Source: Hygrocybe punicea (taxonomy: Eukaryota; Basidiomycota; Agaricomycetes; Agaricales; Hygrophoraceae). From it: 64,000 bases of DNA. This document shows, piece after piece, positions 1-12,300 of this stretch (positions are counted from its first letter, which is position 1; every line of letters begins with the position of its first letter). The notes under the pieces are model-generated. The model did not search any database. It worked only from the letters and a program-made list of their open reading frames with translations, and was not told the DNA's origin. The position numbers and the translations under genes were made by a program. The stretch is from contig OY744471.1 of assembly GCA_963556145.1 (NCBI GenBank), positions 5,635,590-5,699,589 of the forward strand, given 5' to 3'.

Positions 1-190
1 CTTGGGGAGGAAATATTAACACAGTCGTGAGAAGGAAATTCTTGAAAAACGTACAAAGCACATGTGGATGCCAGAGATCAGACCAAATCTATGTATCAGG
101 GGTTTGATAGAAGCCCAGGGCACTGGGGGGGCAGATCCCTGCCTTGATCTCTCATCGGATGGCCTAAGTTCTGCATGTCAGGCAGATATC

Positions 191-1381
191 TAGTGTATTG
201 CACAGGTACGGGTAAACCCGCGGGTTTTGCTGTGGGTACCGCCACAGGTGCGGGTACGGGTACAGCAATTTGTACCCGTGCGATTACCCGTACCTGCGAC
301 GGGTAACCCGTGTACCTGTGACATTCAGTCACACGAATGACGCGTCGGGTTCAACCGCAACCGCAACAATCCAACGGGGCACGACAACAAGATGATAGAA
401 GACCACAGTGACAAAGACCAAGACGATGGCAACGGAGAGGATGGCCGGGAGGGTGGTGCGCCCACCTACCGGCCCAGGTACGTATTCAGATTCTACTTCC
501 ATTGACATGGACTAATTCCATACCTCGGGAACACGCCCTGACATGTCAACTGACGCGTCGTCGTCGTTCACGATGTAACAGGCACCAAGAAGGACAACAA
601 GGCTCAAGACTCATCCCAGGCCCCACCATACCTCGCGAACACACCCTGACGCTTCAACTGACACGTTGACGTCATTCGCGAGGTAACAGGCACCAAGCAG
701 GACAACGGGGCTCAAGACTTATCCCAGGCCCCTGCATACCGGTCGGCAATGGGCCAGAGCACCCGAAGACATCCACCCCTGTTCACCTTGCGTCCACGCC
801 AAGCGAAGAAAGACCGGGGGTGTAGTGCACCCACTCCCCAGTCACCAGGTGAGTTTCTCACTGGCAATTCCACCAGCCCACGTGTCCACCAGTCCACGCA
901 TCCACGGGCCCACGCGTCCACCAGCCCATGCATCCACGGGCCCACACGTCCACCAGCCCATGCATCCACCGGCCCATGCGTCCACCAGCCCACACATCCA
1001 CCGGCCCACGCGTCCACCAGCCCACGCATCCACCGGCCCACGCATCCACCGGCCCAGGGGTCCAACGACGCAATCACCCAAGCTTTGCGCCCACCACCCA
1101 CCAACTACGCTGCACCAGGCCCGCACCCATCCCACCTCACGCTCACACGGCATGTGTCAATTGACACATGTCCAGTGTCACGAGGTCAAAGGGCTGCATG
1201 TCCGGTGTCGCGAGTGTGAGACCCGCAGGTTACCCGCTATGGGTACGGGTACGGGTCGGGTACGGGTAGGAAAAAAAAGACCCTGCACAAAACCCGTACC
1301 CGCGGTGACGGGTACAGGTATTCATGGGTATGGGTACGGGTATCCCCAAAAGTACACGGGGGTTACCCGTGCAATACACTA
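191..1381. mobile_element. non-autonomous hAT-type transposon
   Basis: The left end starts TAGTGTATTGCAC (191-203) and the right end finishes GTGCAATACACTA (1369-1381), a perfect 13-bp inverted repeat. Both are flanked by the same 8 bp, CAGATATC (183-190 and 1382-1389). An 8-bp target duplication with TAG-type ends is the hallmark of the hAT superfamily. Just inside each end lie arrays of GGGTACGGGT-like repeats (205-315 and 1235-1370), typical of subterminal transposase-binding repeats. The interior has no transposase; it holds a 16-bp minisatellite and a segment near 390-475 that recurs at 8.05-8.3 kb and 56.85-57.0 kb. It therefore must be moved by a transposase supplied in trans. Confidence 0.85.
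871..1066. repeat. 16-bp minisatellite inside the hAT-type element
   Basis: About 11 copies of a 16-bp unit alternate between CACGCGTCCACCAGCC and CACGCATCCACCGGCC. Long open frames run through it on both strands only because 16-bp units cycle through all frames without stops; I do not regard them as genes. Confidence 0.85.
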
Positions 1382-1389
1382 CAGATATC

Positions 1390-3228
1390 TAACACAAAAT
1401 ATTCAAACACACCTCAGATGTTGGAGAAATACTGTTGTTGGTCATGAGCACTTTAAGAGCAACTGGAGCCCTGTGCCAAGTACCTTTGAACACTGCTCCA
1501 CTGATATTGTGTGGAATGAGTCATAGCAATAAGTCCAAATGAAAAATTCTCACAAGCCACCTTCTCCAATCTTTGGCCCAAAGTCAACATGGAATGAAAT
1601 AACCATCCAGTCCTCCACAATGACTCAAGTTCTAGAAACTGTGCAAAGATGCCTGAGACTTTTTTTTATAGATTTTCAATTCTGAGAATCGAAAATTTCT
1701 CAGTTGTTGGTAAGTAGACCGTCGAGAAGACATTGCAAGAAAACCATCATGTCCATCACGCTATTGTGCTGCATGTCTGAAAGGGCACAATGATAAACCA
1801 TGTGAGTACTGGAAACTCCAATCACATACCAAGCGTCTCTACGAGGTTCTGCTCAAGTTTGGTCAGACGTGGAGGGAATCGCTGTCTGTAGGCAGTGTGG
1901 GGATGGCCACAGAGTCGCTTTCAAATCTTTTCCTCATGTGCAAGGCTTCTGTTGCTTTCGTGTATCTTAAACTCTGCTTCAGTTACATCTGCTGTAGTAG
2001 GGTATGATAACAGAAGCATTGAAGACCTGTCACAGATAAGAAATTAGGTGAGAATAAAATCTAGGGTCACATGACTTTTCTAACTTTTATGACCCAATTT
2101 GCTACTATCTTTAAAAGCATGGCCAACAAAGTATGTATTCAGGGCTTCAATACCAGTGTGGGGCAAAGTTGTAGATGGAAGGGATATTCTGCACGTGAGC
2201 CGCAACAACATTCAGACCTGCGGTGGAAAGTATGAGGGACCCACTGGGCAATATTCAATTTCACTCATCATGCACGACGCTGCCTTAACCCTTGTCACCA
2301 ATAGTAATGCCTCGTATTTCCTGACCCTTGAGGTGAATGGCCAATACCACTCAAATGAGCCAGGTCCAAAATCCACGGCATGCATTGCAGTCTCTGGGAA
2401 AGCCATTGCAAGGTAAGAACCTGCTCGCCGAGTGACCTGGTAATGGAACCCAAAAACTCGCACAAATCCGAACCTGTAAATTACGCCACGAAGTTAGTAG
2501 ACGAGTAAATAAGATAGAGAAGGGAACCATTCTCTATGAAAAACTGGAACGTGCAAATCTTCCATCCGCCAGAGATCCTCACCCCCCAAATCTTCTTAGA
2601 CAAGCTTAACAGACACAAAGGACGCATGCGAGACTTCATTGGGGAATAGGCTACGTAGTCCCTGGCTTCCCTCAGTTCCAAATATGTAGCTAGAACTTCA
2701 TACAAACCCAGTAGATGCGAACCTCCATGCCTTCTGGTACTTTGCTAGCAATCTCAATTACTTAGATGGGAAATGCATTTAGCATTAACCGGTATTCATT
2801 AGGGATGGACGCGTGAACGCGTGAACTCTGCAGTAGGTAACGATATTCGATGGTTGATCCACATTGGCTAATGACTGTAGATCTAGAGCTCTCAAGCTCT
2901 TCCATCTTCTCGTTTTGGCTCTTCTGCACTGTGAGTCAACATACGTGCTGATACGCATGCTGCGTGTCTGAGGTCTGAATCACCTATTTTACCTATTTTT
3001 ATTAGTTAGTTTTTGTTATGTACTTATTGTAGCACAACAAGTACAAACAAAAAGATTGGATTCCCCCTTTTCCCCTATCACAGTAGAGCTCAGAGCCTCC
3101 CTTGGATCAGCACTCACACCACACACTCAGAGACCCTCTCTCTACCTCTCTGTGTATCAGTGCTTAGCGTTGTGCTGTGCGAGTTCTAGGTAAAGTAGGT
3201 CTGAGGCTGTTTGAAGTTTAATTCAGCA
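1390..3228. other. no recognisable gene
   Basis: No family was recognised here. An open frame at 2099-2416 (105 codons, +) has no motif I can name, and its codon composition does not stand out. The stretch around 2805-2830 carries a repeated GGACGCGTGAACGCGTGAAC-like motif beginning TAGGG, which could be the end of another hAT-type element, but no partner end was found. Confidence 0.4.
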
Positions 3229-3229
3229 A

Positions 3230-3950
3230 GGGGGGCGATGAGACTGGCAGAACTCTGCCGCCTTCTCATTTAACCTCCACTGTGCACCAGGTTGATGTAA
3301 GAATGAAGGGAAGCACCATGTAGGTGGCATGGCACTGATGGGTAAAGCATGTAGGTGCAAGCAGCGGTTTGACATTGGATGAGGCGAGGGCGGTGACAAG
3401 GGTGGCGGAACTTTGCCACCTTCTCTTTGTCTTCTACTTCACACCAGAATAATGTAAGAGCAAAGTCATGTGCCATGTTAGTGACACGGCGCTGGTGGGT
3501 GATACATGTAGGTGGTGGTTTGATGCTGGTTGAGATGAGGGTGGCGAGGGCAGCAGAGCTATGCCACCTTCTCATTAATCTTCTACTGCGTACCAGATTG
3601 GTGTAAGAAGGGAGGGAGGCACCATGTATGTGACACGGCGCTGGTGGGTGATGCATATAGGCAGTTAGCTTTGACGTTGGAAGAGACATTGGCGGCAACA
3701 AGGACAGCAGAGCTCTGCCACCTTTTTGTTTCTCTTCTTCTGAGTACTGGATTGGTGTAAAAGGGGAGGGAAGCACAGTGGGTTATCCATTCGATACGTA
3801 AGGCAGTGGTTTGATGTTGGAGGTGATAAGGGAGGCAACGAGAGCAGCAGAGATGGAGAGCTCTTCCGCCTTCTTGTTTCTTCTCTCATGTGTATCGAGT
3901 TGAGGTTGTGCCATACAAATGGTGGGTAATGTAGGTTGGTGGATGATTGA
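3230..3950. repeat. ~150-bp tandem minisatellite
   Basis: A unit built around CTCTGCCACCTTCTC recurs at 3253, 3411, 3559, 3713 and 3861, giving spacings of 158, 148, 154 and 148 bp. Each unit also carries CACCATGTA..GTGACACGGCGCTGG and a GGTTTGATGTTGG-like segment. About 4.5 diverged copies are present. The open frames on the minus strand are a consequence of the repeat. Confidence 0.8.
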
Positions 3951-6411
3951 AGTTAGCGGCGGTGTTGGCTAAGAATGGTAGGTGGTCATCCAATCCCTGT
4001 AGATAAGGCCCTCCTCGACCATCTTTATACATCTTGTCTTGCTAAATTGCTTTAGAAAAAGGTGATCTTAGGGGATCATGGTTGACGAAGCGAGGAAGGA
4101 TGGATTTTTGTGGTCAGGATTGGGAGTTGGGAGGTCTTGCTCTTGCAGTAAATAATGCCCCAATACATCTTAAATAGTAATTAGTTAGTTTACTAACTTT
4201 ACTTAGTTGTTTCTGTGCTCAATGTTGTTTACATCGATGTCGAGATTGAGGCCTGCCCCGGCATTAGCCATAGTGTCATCATCTACTTCTGAGTAACCCA
4301 GGGACCACTCTTTCCCCACCCTATTTCGACCACCCACAACATGAACCAACCTGCACCTCGTTAGTGATGAAAGCGAGAGGTGAGGCCTTCTAAACACCCA
4401 CACTGCCAACTCAGCCAAACCCCCACTTATTTAACTTCCAAGGCATCATGATTGGCAAAGTTGGTTCTGGTGATGAAGAAATTAGTGGGAGTTGAGAGAA
4501 AAGTGAAGAACATACTGGTTAGCAGTGGGGGTGGGCACACCAGTTGCTTTTTCCTTCCTCCTCGCCTGCCTTGATATCTCCTGCACCTTTCTCTTGCCCT
4601 CAATTTCTCCCAGCTTCGATCTAACAGACCTCATCTTGCTTGGCCTTGATATCTCCAACCTTCATCTTGATCGGTCGCTAACTCTCTGGCCCTCAATTTC
4701 TCTGGCCCTGGTTGCTCTAACTGTTGCCCTAAGTCCCTCTTGCACTCAATCTCTTCTGCCATCATCCTCTAGGATGAGAAGGAGGTGATGAGAAGAGGTG
4801 GGAGGTGTGTTTATCATTTGAGAGGTGATGGCATACAATCCCGAGAGGCAGATTTTGTAGGGGAGGTGACAGAGGACCAAGGGCTCAAGGTGGTCAGAGC
4901 GGCTGTGGCAGAGCAAAAGGCGGTGCAGAAAATAAGTTACAATTTTGCAGGACATCAATCAAAGTTTGCATAACTTATGCGAACCAAAAATGCGAACCTC
5001 AATCTCAATCAATGAAACACTGGAGGCAGCAATGCTATTGTTGGGGGAAAACCAAGCGAGAGTGATATCACACCATGGAGAAGAATTCGTATGTCAACCT
5101 AAGGTGGATTTGCTGGTCGAGCGGTCATGAGGTCCCAGAGGTAAGACGAAAGCTGCACTCTTGGTTTGAAGACTGTTTTTGGTTCTACACAGCTGATGAT
5201 TCGATGCCAAGGCAGCTACCATTATACCTGTAATGGGCCCATGGTCCATATACTGTGGTGATATCCAGCTTTGTTTGAATGTATTTTTGCGGATGACGGG
5301 TTTGTTGCTTTTGGTGAAGTTGGATTCAAAGGATCAGGTGAGTCTGTGGTGGATCGCTTGGACATGAAAGTCAGCAAACTTGTGGTCTTTTGGATCCATG
5401 CCCTTGACCAATTCACTGGTGAATGCCTGTCGGTGAAATCGTTAGTCCGTGCAAGCCCTTGGTTGATGAGCTATGCGACATTACCTCGGAAAATCTGACA
5501 ACTCAGTCTCTGGGGCATGACGAATATCGTCGAGAAGGTCTGGTGAGGCAACAACAATGTTCCAAGTATTTGGCAGGGATATCTTGAACAACCCACCCTT
5601 GTACTTGTTGTATGCTTGCCTTATGATCTTGTCATTTTTTGAGAAGTGAGAGATAGCTTCTGCTGCCTCGACTCGAAAATGACCAATCTACAGGATAGCT
5701 GGCTAAACACTGGGGCAAACATTGGCAATCGTGACAACTTGACCTGGAAATCAAAAGTACCAATCCTTGTTTCGAGTGTTGTTGATGAGGTTGTGGTGGG
5801 GTTGACAAATCCTTTCTTGGTATCTGAAAGTCTTCGATTGCAACCTCCCTCTCCGCCTCTGCAATTTCCATGGCCTGCATGGCATATTCAAGAAAGCCAT
5901 ACATTTCAGTGGTGCGCTTCCTGAGGCCATATTTCTTCATTGTTGAGTGCACAAATGCCTTCAGGGAAGAGCTCTCGGGGGTAGTGGTGGTAGAGGTAGC
6001 CTGAATAGTGGTTGTGGTCGATGCGGCGACATTACAACAGTTCATTGTATATCGAACACTTGCATGACGAGATGAACAAGAGCATTTCCATTTCAGACAC
6101 AGGTCACATGTTGTGTAACTAATCATGTTTTACTTGCAATGTGGCTTGAACATGAAAGACTATGGGCTTCTGGAATGAATGAATTAGTCTCCAACAGTCT
6201 CAAGAGGTCTAACACTGAGATAGGGCCTCCAATGGATCAACCACCAGCTAAGCAGATGATGGAAACGACTCTGGAATTTCTACCTAATAGCACCCATGCC
6301 CATTTGGATCTGGGTGTATTTGAAGTTGCTGACAAGGAACCTTCCATTCCATCATGAGCCACATTCCTCCTTGCCACAATTGTATCAACATCAGAGGGAA
6401 GACTCGATCCC
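3951..6411. other. no recognisable gene; short open frames only
   Basis: Several frames of 60-160 codons occur, including 5632-6126 (-, 164 codons, Ser/Thr-rich middle) and 6139-6357 (+), but none shows a domain I can name. They may be decayed transposon coding sequence. No promoter, RNA gene or clear repeat was seen. Confidence 0.35.
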
Positions 6412-7402
6412 AGGTATGGGGAGGCTCCTCAGGCTAAGGTGCTGCTCGCAAGACACCCAGAGTTGATGGACAAGCTGAGAGTGGCGTGGAACACCGGAAC
6501 GTTTAAGGAGATACAAAATCTTAGTATGTACATATATGTCCTATCGTTTTCTTTTCATGACGTGTAACTTGGATGCAGAAATCCATTGTGTCACTAAAGA
6601 TGTGGGCAGTCACGCTGGTGTTTCACATATTGCAGAAGATGGAAGTTTACTTGCTGTTGGTTTGTCCGAAGAAGGTGCATCAACAAGCGTCCATGTCAAG
6701 CTTTCTCTTCTTACCCTACTCCAGCAATGCTTAACTCATGGTCTTTCCCCTATTGAGGAAACATTGCGGACATGCTCTATGAGTACTTGGACACCCACAA
6801 CCTTCCTCAAGCATATGCTCAACTGTTGCCAATTGTACAATCCTCCAGTATGGGGAAATCACATATGGTCGACGAATATTCCAAGGAACATTTTGTAGTG
6901 CCCTTCAACCTCCGAGACAGCCAGCAAGGTGATTTTTATGTTATTTTATTCATTATTAACAGCTCTGACAATTGCGATTCCAGGATATCCCCCTCCTGAC
7001 ACTGCTGTTCATGATTGGTTTAGGCAACCTGGCCTCACCTCCCCTGAGAGCAATGCTTGCTTCAGCGCTTTCTTCACTGCATTGTTTGAAAAGATATTAG
7101 AAGTTGTCGACGACCCAGAATCACACATTCAAACGCGAATCATTGACTCCCCTGATATAGCAGATTCCAATAAAATGACAGCAATACACCACTATCCTGA
7201 ATCCCTCCCAGGACAATTTCAGCTCTTCATGATGGTCGGACATAAATTTAACATGCCAGGTCCTCTATGTACGAAATTTTACCCAGATGTGATAGAGGTG
7301 CTGAGAGGGTCTGAGGAGGGTGAAGTGTGGGAGTATGGAAATCCACTGCTATATCAGCGGGGGAAGTGGGCCTCTGAGCAGGCTGGCCTGGTGGGCCACT
7401 GA
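6412..7402 (+). pseudogene. fragment of a basidiomycete P-loop-type protein
   Basis: Reading from about 6412, the exon encodes a segment with RVAWNTGTFKEIQ. A probable intron (GTATGT..GCAG, about 6523-6577) follows. The core frame then reads LLPIVQSSSMGKSHMVDEY, a Walker-A-like SSxMGKS motif. A 55-bp intron at 6929-6983 joins SQQ to GYPPPDTAVHDWF. This VQSS-GKS / PFNLR / GYPPPD signature is one I associate with a large family of uncharacterised P-loop proteins in mushroom genomes; the function is unknown. An in-frame TAA lies about 50 codons before the P-loop unless a further intron removes it. The end at 7402 comes soon after the core, so the gene looks truncated at both ends. Confidence 0.45.
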
Positions 7403-8040
7403 ATATAGATAATATAAAATTCTGGCTGGGTATCTGGAAGTCAGAAACCAAAGCAAATAATTTATATTTTCTGATTGATATCTTATAGTTAATGTATTCT
7501 GTACTATCTGTAGACAAATAGGATTAATTTTTACAGAATATCAGGTCAGTATCTATGGCTCAGATAGGCTAAACAATTGAGTTGATTTCCACATTATGAA
7601 TATCAGTGGGAATATTTTAAGAATTTGACTAGTTTTCTGTATTGCAAATACTGCTACAAAATAAGGAAAACAATAAGAACAAGAATAATTATACTTTCGG
7701 GAAGCCCTATTTTCTCTCTAGAAATTGTTTCCAGAAATGTTTATTTTCTGTATAATATCTGTATTGGAGATAACAATGAAAATAATTTCAATTTATAAGT
7801 CATTATCTAGACATTATTCGAAGCGGAGATATCTTCTAACCTAAGTCTCCTGTGTAAATAGGGAACCTGGTTCCCAGAAGTTCCCGTTTGCTGTAAACCA
7901 TCGCTAAGGCCACCTAGACAAACCTAGCCGACATCAACAATGATGAAGCAGAGCGCATGCTGGGATGACGGCCACGGAAATGGGAGATGCCAGAATGGTG
8001 CGTGAGTTTTTCTTAATTTTTTGCAATATCTGGTGGGCAC
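7403..8040. other. AT-rich stretch without recognisable gene
   Basis: Low-complexity AT-rich sequence, with TCTGTA and TATTTTCTG words repeated between about 7420 and 7790. No open frame of interest and no structured repeat were identified. Confidence 0.4.
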
Positions 8041-8290
8041 GGTTTCATGGCCAAACTGCGGGTGGGGGCACACCCGCGGTTTCGCCACCCATTAGGCGTT
8101 CAAGACGCGCGTTTGTGTTAGCGGGGTAATCGAGGGGGGGGAGTAGGTGGCGAACATTGATGAAAACAAACACACACCTGGGCCGGAGTGTGGGCGCACC
8201 ACACCTCCGGCCTTGCTCATCGTTCTCCCCGTCGTCCGCGTCGTGGTCATAGTAGCGCTTGTGGCTGTCATCTTGCACCGGTGACGTCTT
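8041..8290 (-). repeat. fragment related to the hAT-type element at 0.2-1.4 kb
   Basis: Read on the minus strand, 8161-8275 contains CAAGATGAC, GACGATGG-like and GGTGTGGTGCGCCCACAC, the same order of words as 390-475 on the plus strand. The left edge (8036-8100) carries GGGTGGGGGCACACCCGCGG, similar in style to the subterminal arrays of the other copies. No matching opposite end or target duplication was found, so this looks like a truncated relative. Confidence 0.5.
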
Positions 8291-8751
8291 GGTTGTTTTT
8301 CCCTTCCTCTTCGCGTGGTGGCAGCCTGAGACGGCTTAGTTACTAGAAGATAATTACCTGTAGATAAAAAAAAAGGAAAAACGAATGAAAACTTACATTT
8401 GTGGCCCTCTGTGCTGAGCCGCGGACACCCCATACCATGCCCGACCCTTATCTATGCCAGAGAAAGGAGACGGACTGAGGCGGTGGGAAAACGAGACGGG
8501 AAACCTTGCAAGCAACCGCTCGGTGCTGCACTTGGGAAGATTGGTCCCGAGACTACCTATTTCTAAACACCACCTATGCTCTGCCAATCAGCCGTTGCAG
8601 CTGAGGTTTTCAGCGATTTGAGTCGTCAAGCATAGGCCACGAGCAAACGACGAGAGAGACAGCACCGTAATGTTAGTGATAAAAGAGTAATAATACACGT
8701 CAGTACCAGTGAATGACAGCTCAACTTTTCTCGGCATCATCAACATAACCA
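8291..8751. other. no recognisable gene
   Basis: This stretch separates the hAT-related fragment from the coiled-coil gene. Short open frames on the minus strand are not supported by any recognised motif. Confidence 0.35.
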
Positions 8752-9223
8752 TTAAGTGGAACTTGTGCTCTCCTGTTGTGAGTTAGAAGACATGGTTGTT
8801 CTAATGGTAACGCTGCTTGTCTTCTCAACAGCCTTCTCTACGACCATCAGCTCCTGGTCCATCCATTCTAATCCTCGACGAGCCTTGTCCAAATCTTCTT
8901 GGTATAATCGCAATTGAACTTGGCAGCGCTTCAGCCTTTGCTCAGCCGCCATTGTCTCCGCATAGCTCTCGTCACGAGCCGCTCGAGTAAGCTCCAGCAC
9001 TTGACTGGGTGTCAAAGGTTCTGGGCATGTCTCTTTCTTCACCCAGATGATCTTTGGAACCTGACGACGCGGTCAAAGTCGATTTTAGTCTTTGGGGAAT
9101 ATGAAACCATACCATTGGTGAGCCTGACACATATACCATATCGCTGTGTGGATCATTACATGAGGGAACATCCCAAGAACGTTCGAGAGTATTAGTGGCA
9201 ACACTGCAGGTGGTTACAGACAT
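8752..9223 (-). CDS. small coiled-coil protein, unknown function
   Basis: Two exons (9223-9113 and 9060-8752) joined over a 52-bp GTATGG..CAG intron (9112-9061) with a CTAAAAT branch-like site give about 139 residues. The junction reads YVSGSPM then VPKIIWVKKET and keeps frame. The second exon has PLTPSQVLELTRAARDE followed by a long charged heptad-like segment (ETMAAEQRLKRCQVQLRLYQ), predicted as a coiled coil; the C-terminus is Ser/Thr-rich. I chose the ATG at 9223 because the longer open frame has only a TTG start and a GTGAGT donor-like site; further 5' exons are possible. It lies divergently beside the JmjC gene, with about 135 bp between them. Confidence 0.5.
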
Positions 9224-9358
9224 GCTGTTAGTAACGCCACTCACCTTCAAATTTATTACGTTATTCAGGTCAAGACCCCGTAGACTCCATCGCAGTATTA
9301 TTCAGCGGAGCTTATCCTCAGATCAACCTACAAACTCCAGAGTCGCAGAGTTGACTTG

Positions 9359-12300
9359 ATGACCCAGGCGGCAGATAGGCAACTAATACTTCCAGACCAG
9401 GTTGAAGCCGCGGCTAATCGTGGATTGTCCTGGCGGCCTCTATCTCCGTTCTTACGAGACTTTCCGTGGTATAATGGCTGCATACTGGAAGATGGTCCTC
9501 TTCATACGTGGAACTTGGAAGCTTGTCGTAGACAATCACTCACAATGCAATTTGAACGGCTTAGGGATGATCTTGAGGTAAGCTCACTGGCATGTCTCAA
9601 CACAGGCTTGTTCTTTTTCATGATATATAGGTTTTGGCTCGCACCTTTGACTCATTTGAGACTGGGGAATTCTATAACAGTCCTTTTCGTTATTTTTCAT
9701 GGCTGTATTTGCAGACTGGCGCTGACCAGGTTGCAACCACGGACAAAGGTCAGCCAGCTGCCATATCGTTTGTTGGTGCCCTGGTTTTGCGTTGCAGACT
9801 CCTCGATGTTGTCGCGGACCTATTGGATCTCGATAAACACCCCAAGTTTCGCCGAGTTGCAAGGACTGGGTTGCCCGACATCCCTCCCAGATTTCAACCA
9901 GTTCGTATCTGACCTGTTATCGTGACGTTAATGCCACTAACCTTCATCAAGACTTGGGTGAAACTTTCAGACTGGATCGGACTCGTTGAGAACGCCAGGG
10001 ATTTGGCTTTTCGTCCTGCAGGCCAGCAGTGTAATACACTCACGCATGCCTTGCCAGTGCATCCAACCACCGGAAATCTATCGGTGCAACAGCGAAACTT
10101 CATCCGTGGGATTCAGAACCTTGCGAGAGCATCTACGCGCTCCAAAGATGCCCGTTGGGCGAAAATCCTCAGTAATCTAGATTCTGCTGCATTTATGCTA
10201 TCATGGCATTGCGAGGTTGGGATTTGACCATGGCGATTCTTAATATGCTGACCGAGCTGTCTTTAGGGACACATGGATATCCCAGATAAAGCCAGTGACT
10301 TGGTGGAAGCCATTACAAGGTCTGGTAAAATTTGCTTCGCACTAGTATTGAGTACTTGACAAATCTTTTATAGTCGTGCACGTAGTTTACAAGTTGAACT
10401 TGATCACTCCGTTCTGCAGGGAATTTTGGCTAATATCAACTTGTCTCACCTCCGAACACCTTTACATCTCGCGCTGGCTATCTCCCCCCTAATCCTTCTT
10501 TCCGACCACAATCTTGGCATTGTTTCAATCCGGAGGAATGTCTTACTACAGGTGAGCATTGTGGTATCAACTCGTTCTACGCCATAGGTTGAAGGACCAT
10601 TCTGAGATTGCTAAATCACTTGGCAACAACAAGCCTGAAACTATTCGGCAGATTGAGCGTGGCCTATGGGCCGCTGTAGTAGCCATCAGCGACGGTGTTG
10701 ATTCAGCGGATGCATTGAAAACTTTTTTTATTGACTTCCACGCCATGATCGAAATAGCTCGCCAGAATAACTCTGTTCGATATTGGTTCCATGAAGGTAT
10801 GTAATTTGTGTTCCTTTGCATTCAGTGAAATATATACTCGGCAGATTCTGGCATTCATTCGGTAGATACTGCATCGGAGTTACAGTCACAAGCAGTAAGT
10901 ACGACCCGAGACCCCGAGACGGACCATCCGGACCCCGGCGACGTTGATTCAACCCCTTGGACGGCTGGTGATAATGAATCCGAACCTATTCTCCGCACAC
11001 CCATCGCTGCCTCTGACGCCCTCAGCGGCACTGCACAGGGCACAAGGACAGTTAATATCGTTCAGCAGAGTGGGTCACTCGGAATCCAGCCGTTCAATGG
11101 TGATGGTCCAGGGCACACCGAGCATGATGGGGAATGTTCTGGGGATCATACAAAACGCGAAAGACTTGCTCGAGCTAAGAAGCCGGTCAATCGTGATGGG
11201 TACAAAGACATGGCATCCCGAAAGAAGAAGAAGCGAAAGCCGGTTAAACGGAATTCGCAGATCGATGAGAAATTGGACCTCGATCTTGTGAGCGAAGTTG
11301 TTGAGGTGATAGACCTGACTGGCGAGGTAGTGTCGTCAATAAATTCTTTCCGCAAACAATATTTGATGAGAGTTCCAGGAACGTCCGCCCCCAAATTTAT
11401 ATGAGGAGGAACTTTCAAGGGTGAGTAGAATGATACAGATTCTACTCGGTCGTCCTCAATGTTTATTAGCGCACCATTGAATCCGTCCATTTGTCGTTTT
11501 TCTGGCCAGATCCCATGCAAGACGGGAGATTTGAGCTTGAGTTTAGAACCTTTGAGCGGGTGGTGGGTTCCTTGTTCTGTAGCAAATAGGGACATCATTG
11601 CTCATCCTTTATTGCGGAAGGCTGCTAATGAATACGCAACCATTCGTAAACTGCGGGAGGGCATTCAGGCTCTGTTGTCGAATGGTCGCCCTCTCCACCA
11701 TCTCCCGAGTGCTCGATCCCTTGAGTTAGACTCCTCTGGATCCACCATTTTCGTATCGTCCTATGCAGAGTTTGTCAAGCTGTCTGCCAGGCAAATACAA
11801 GACATTTTCCGGAAACGGCATATTCTTGTGACTGATGCACCTGCGGAGCCCATGAGCTTTGACCGTGAAGGTCTTTGCACACTAGGCCCCTTGAGAGACT
11901 CCCGTCAGATTCAAGGCATGACACCATCCCTGAATGGTGAATTGTACGACACTGACTTCCGGTATCATACCGCGCAGATCTTTCTCTCCGTATAGTTGAA
12001 AACCCGAACCAGTGCCTCCGTCAAGGCACACTGGAAATAGTGTACCAAGAAAGTTTGAAGGGAGAGGATGGTAGAACTCTCAGTGTCCTCGATTTGCGCA
12101 TGGGGGGCGAAAATGTGCCGAGTATCCCGCAATACCGGTGCGCCTGATTCAATTTGCTGGAGATAGACAACTGATTATCACATAGTCATTTGTCTTCTCA
12201 TCAAACAGCATGGAAGGAAACCAGGGGACTCCTTGGTTTTCGAAATGAAGAGCCTCCAAGCGATTCTTTACTCTGGGGGACTGCAGCTCTTGCGCCCGCC

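Noticed and set aside
712..1526. Six overlapping 70-230-codon open frames on both strands
   Set aside because: They run through a 16-bp tandem repeat lacking stop codons and have no domain; a repeat artefact.
4525..4788. Hydrophobic 87-codon frame that looks like a membrane protein
   Set aside because: Built from CT-rich repeats (CTTGATATCTC, CCTCAATTTCTC); no supporting context.
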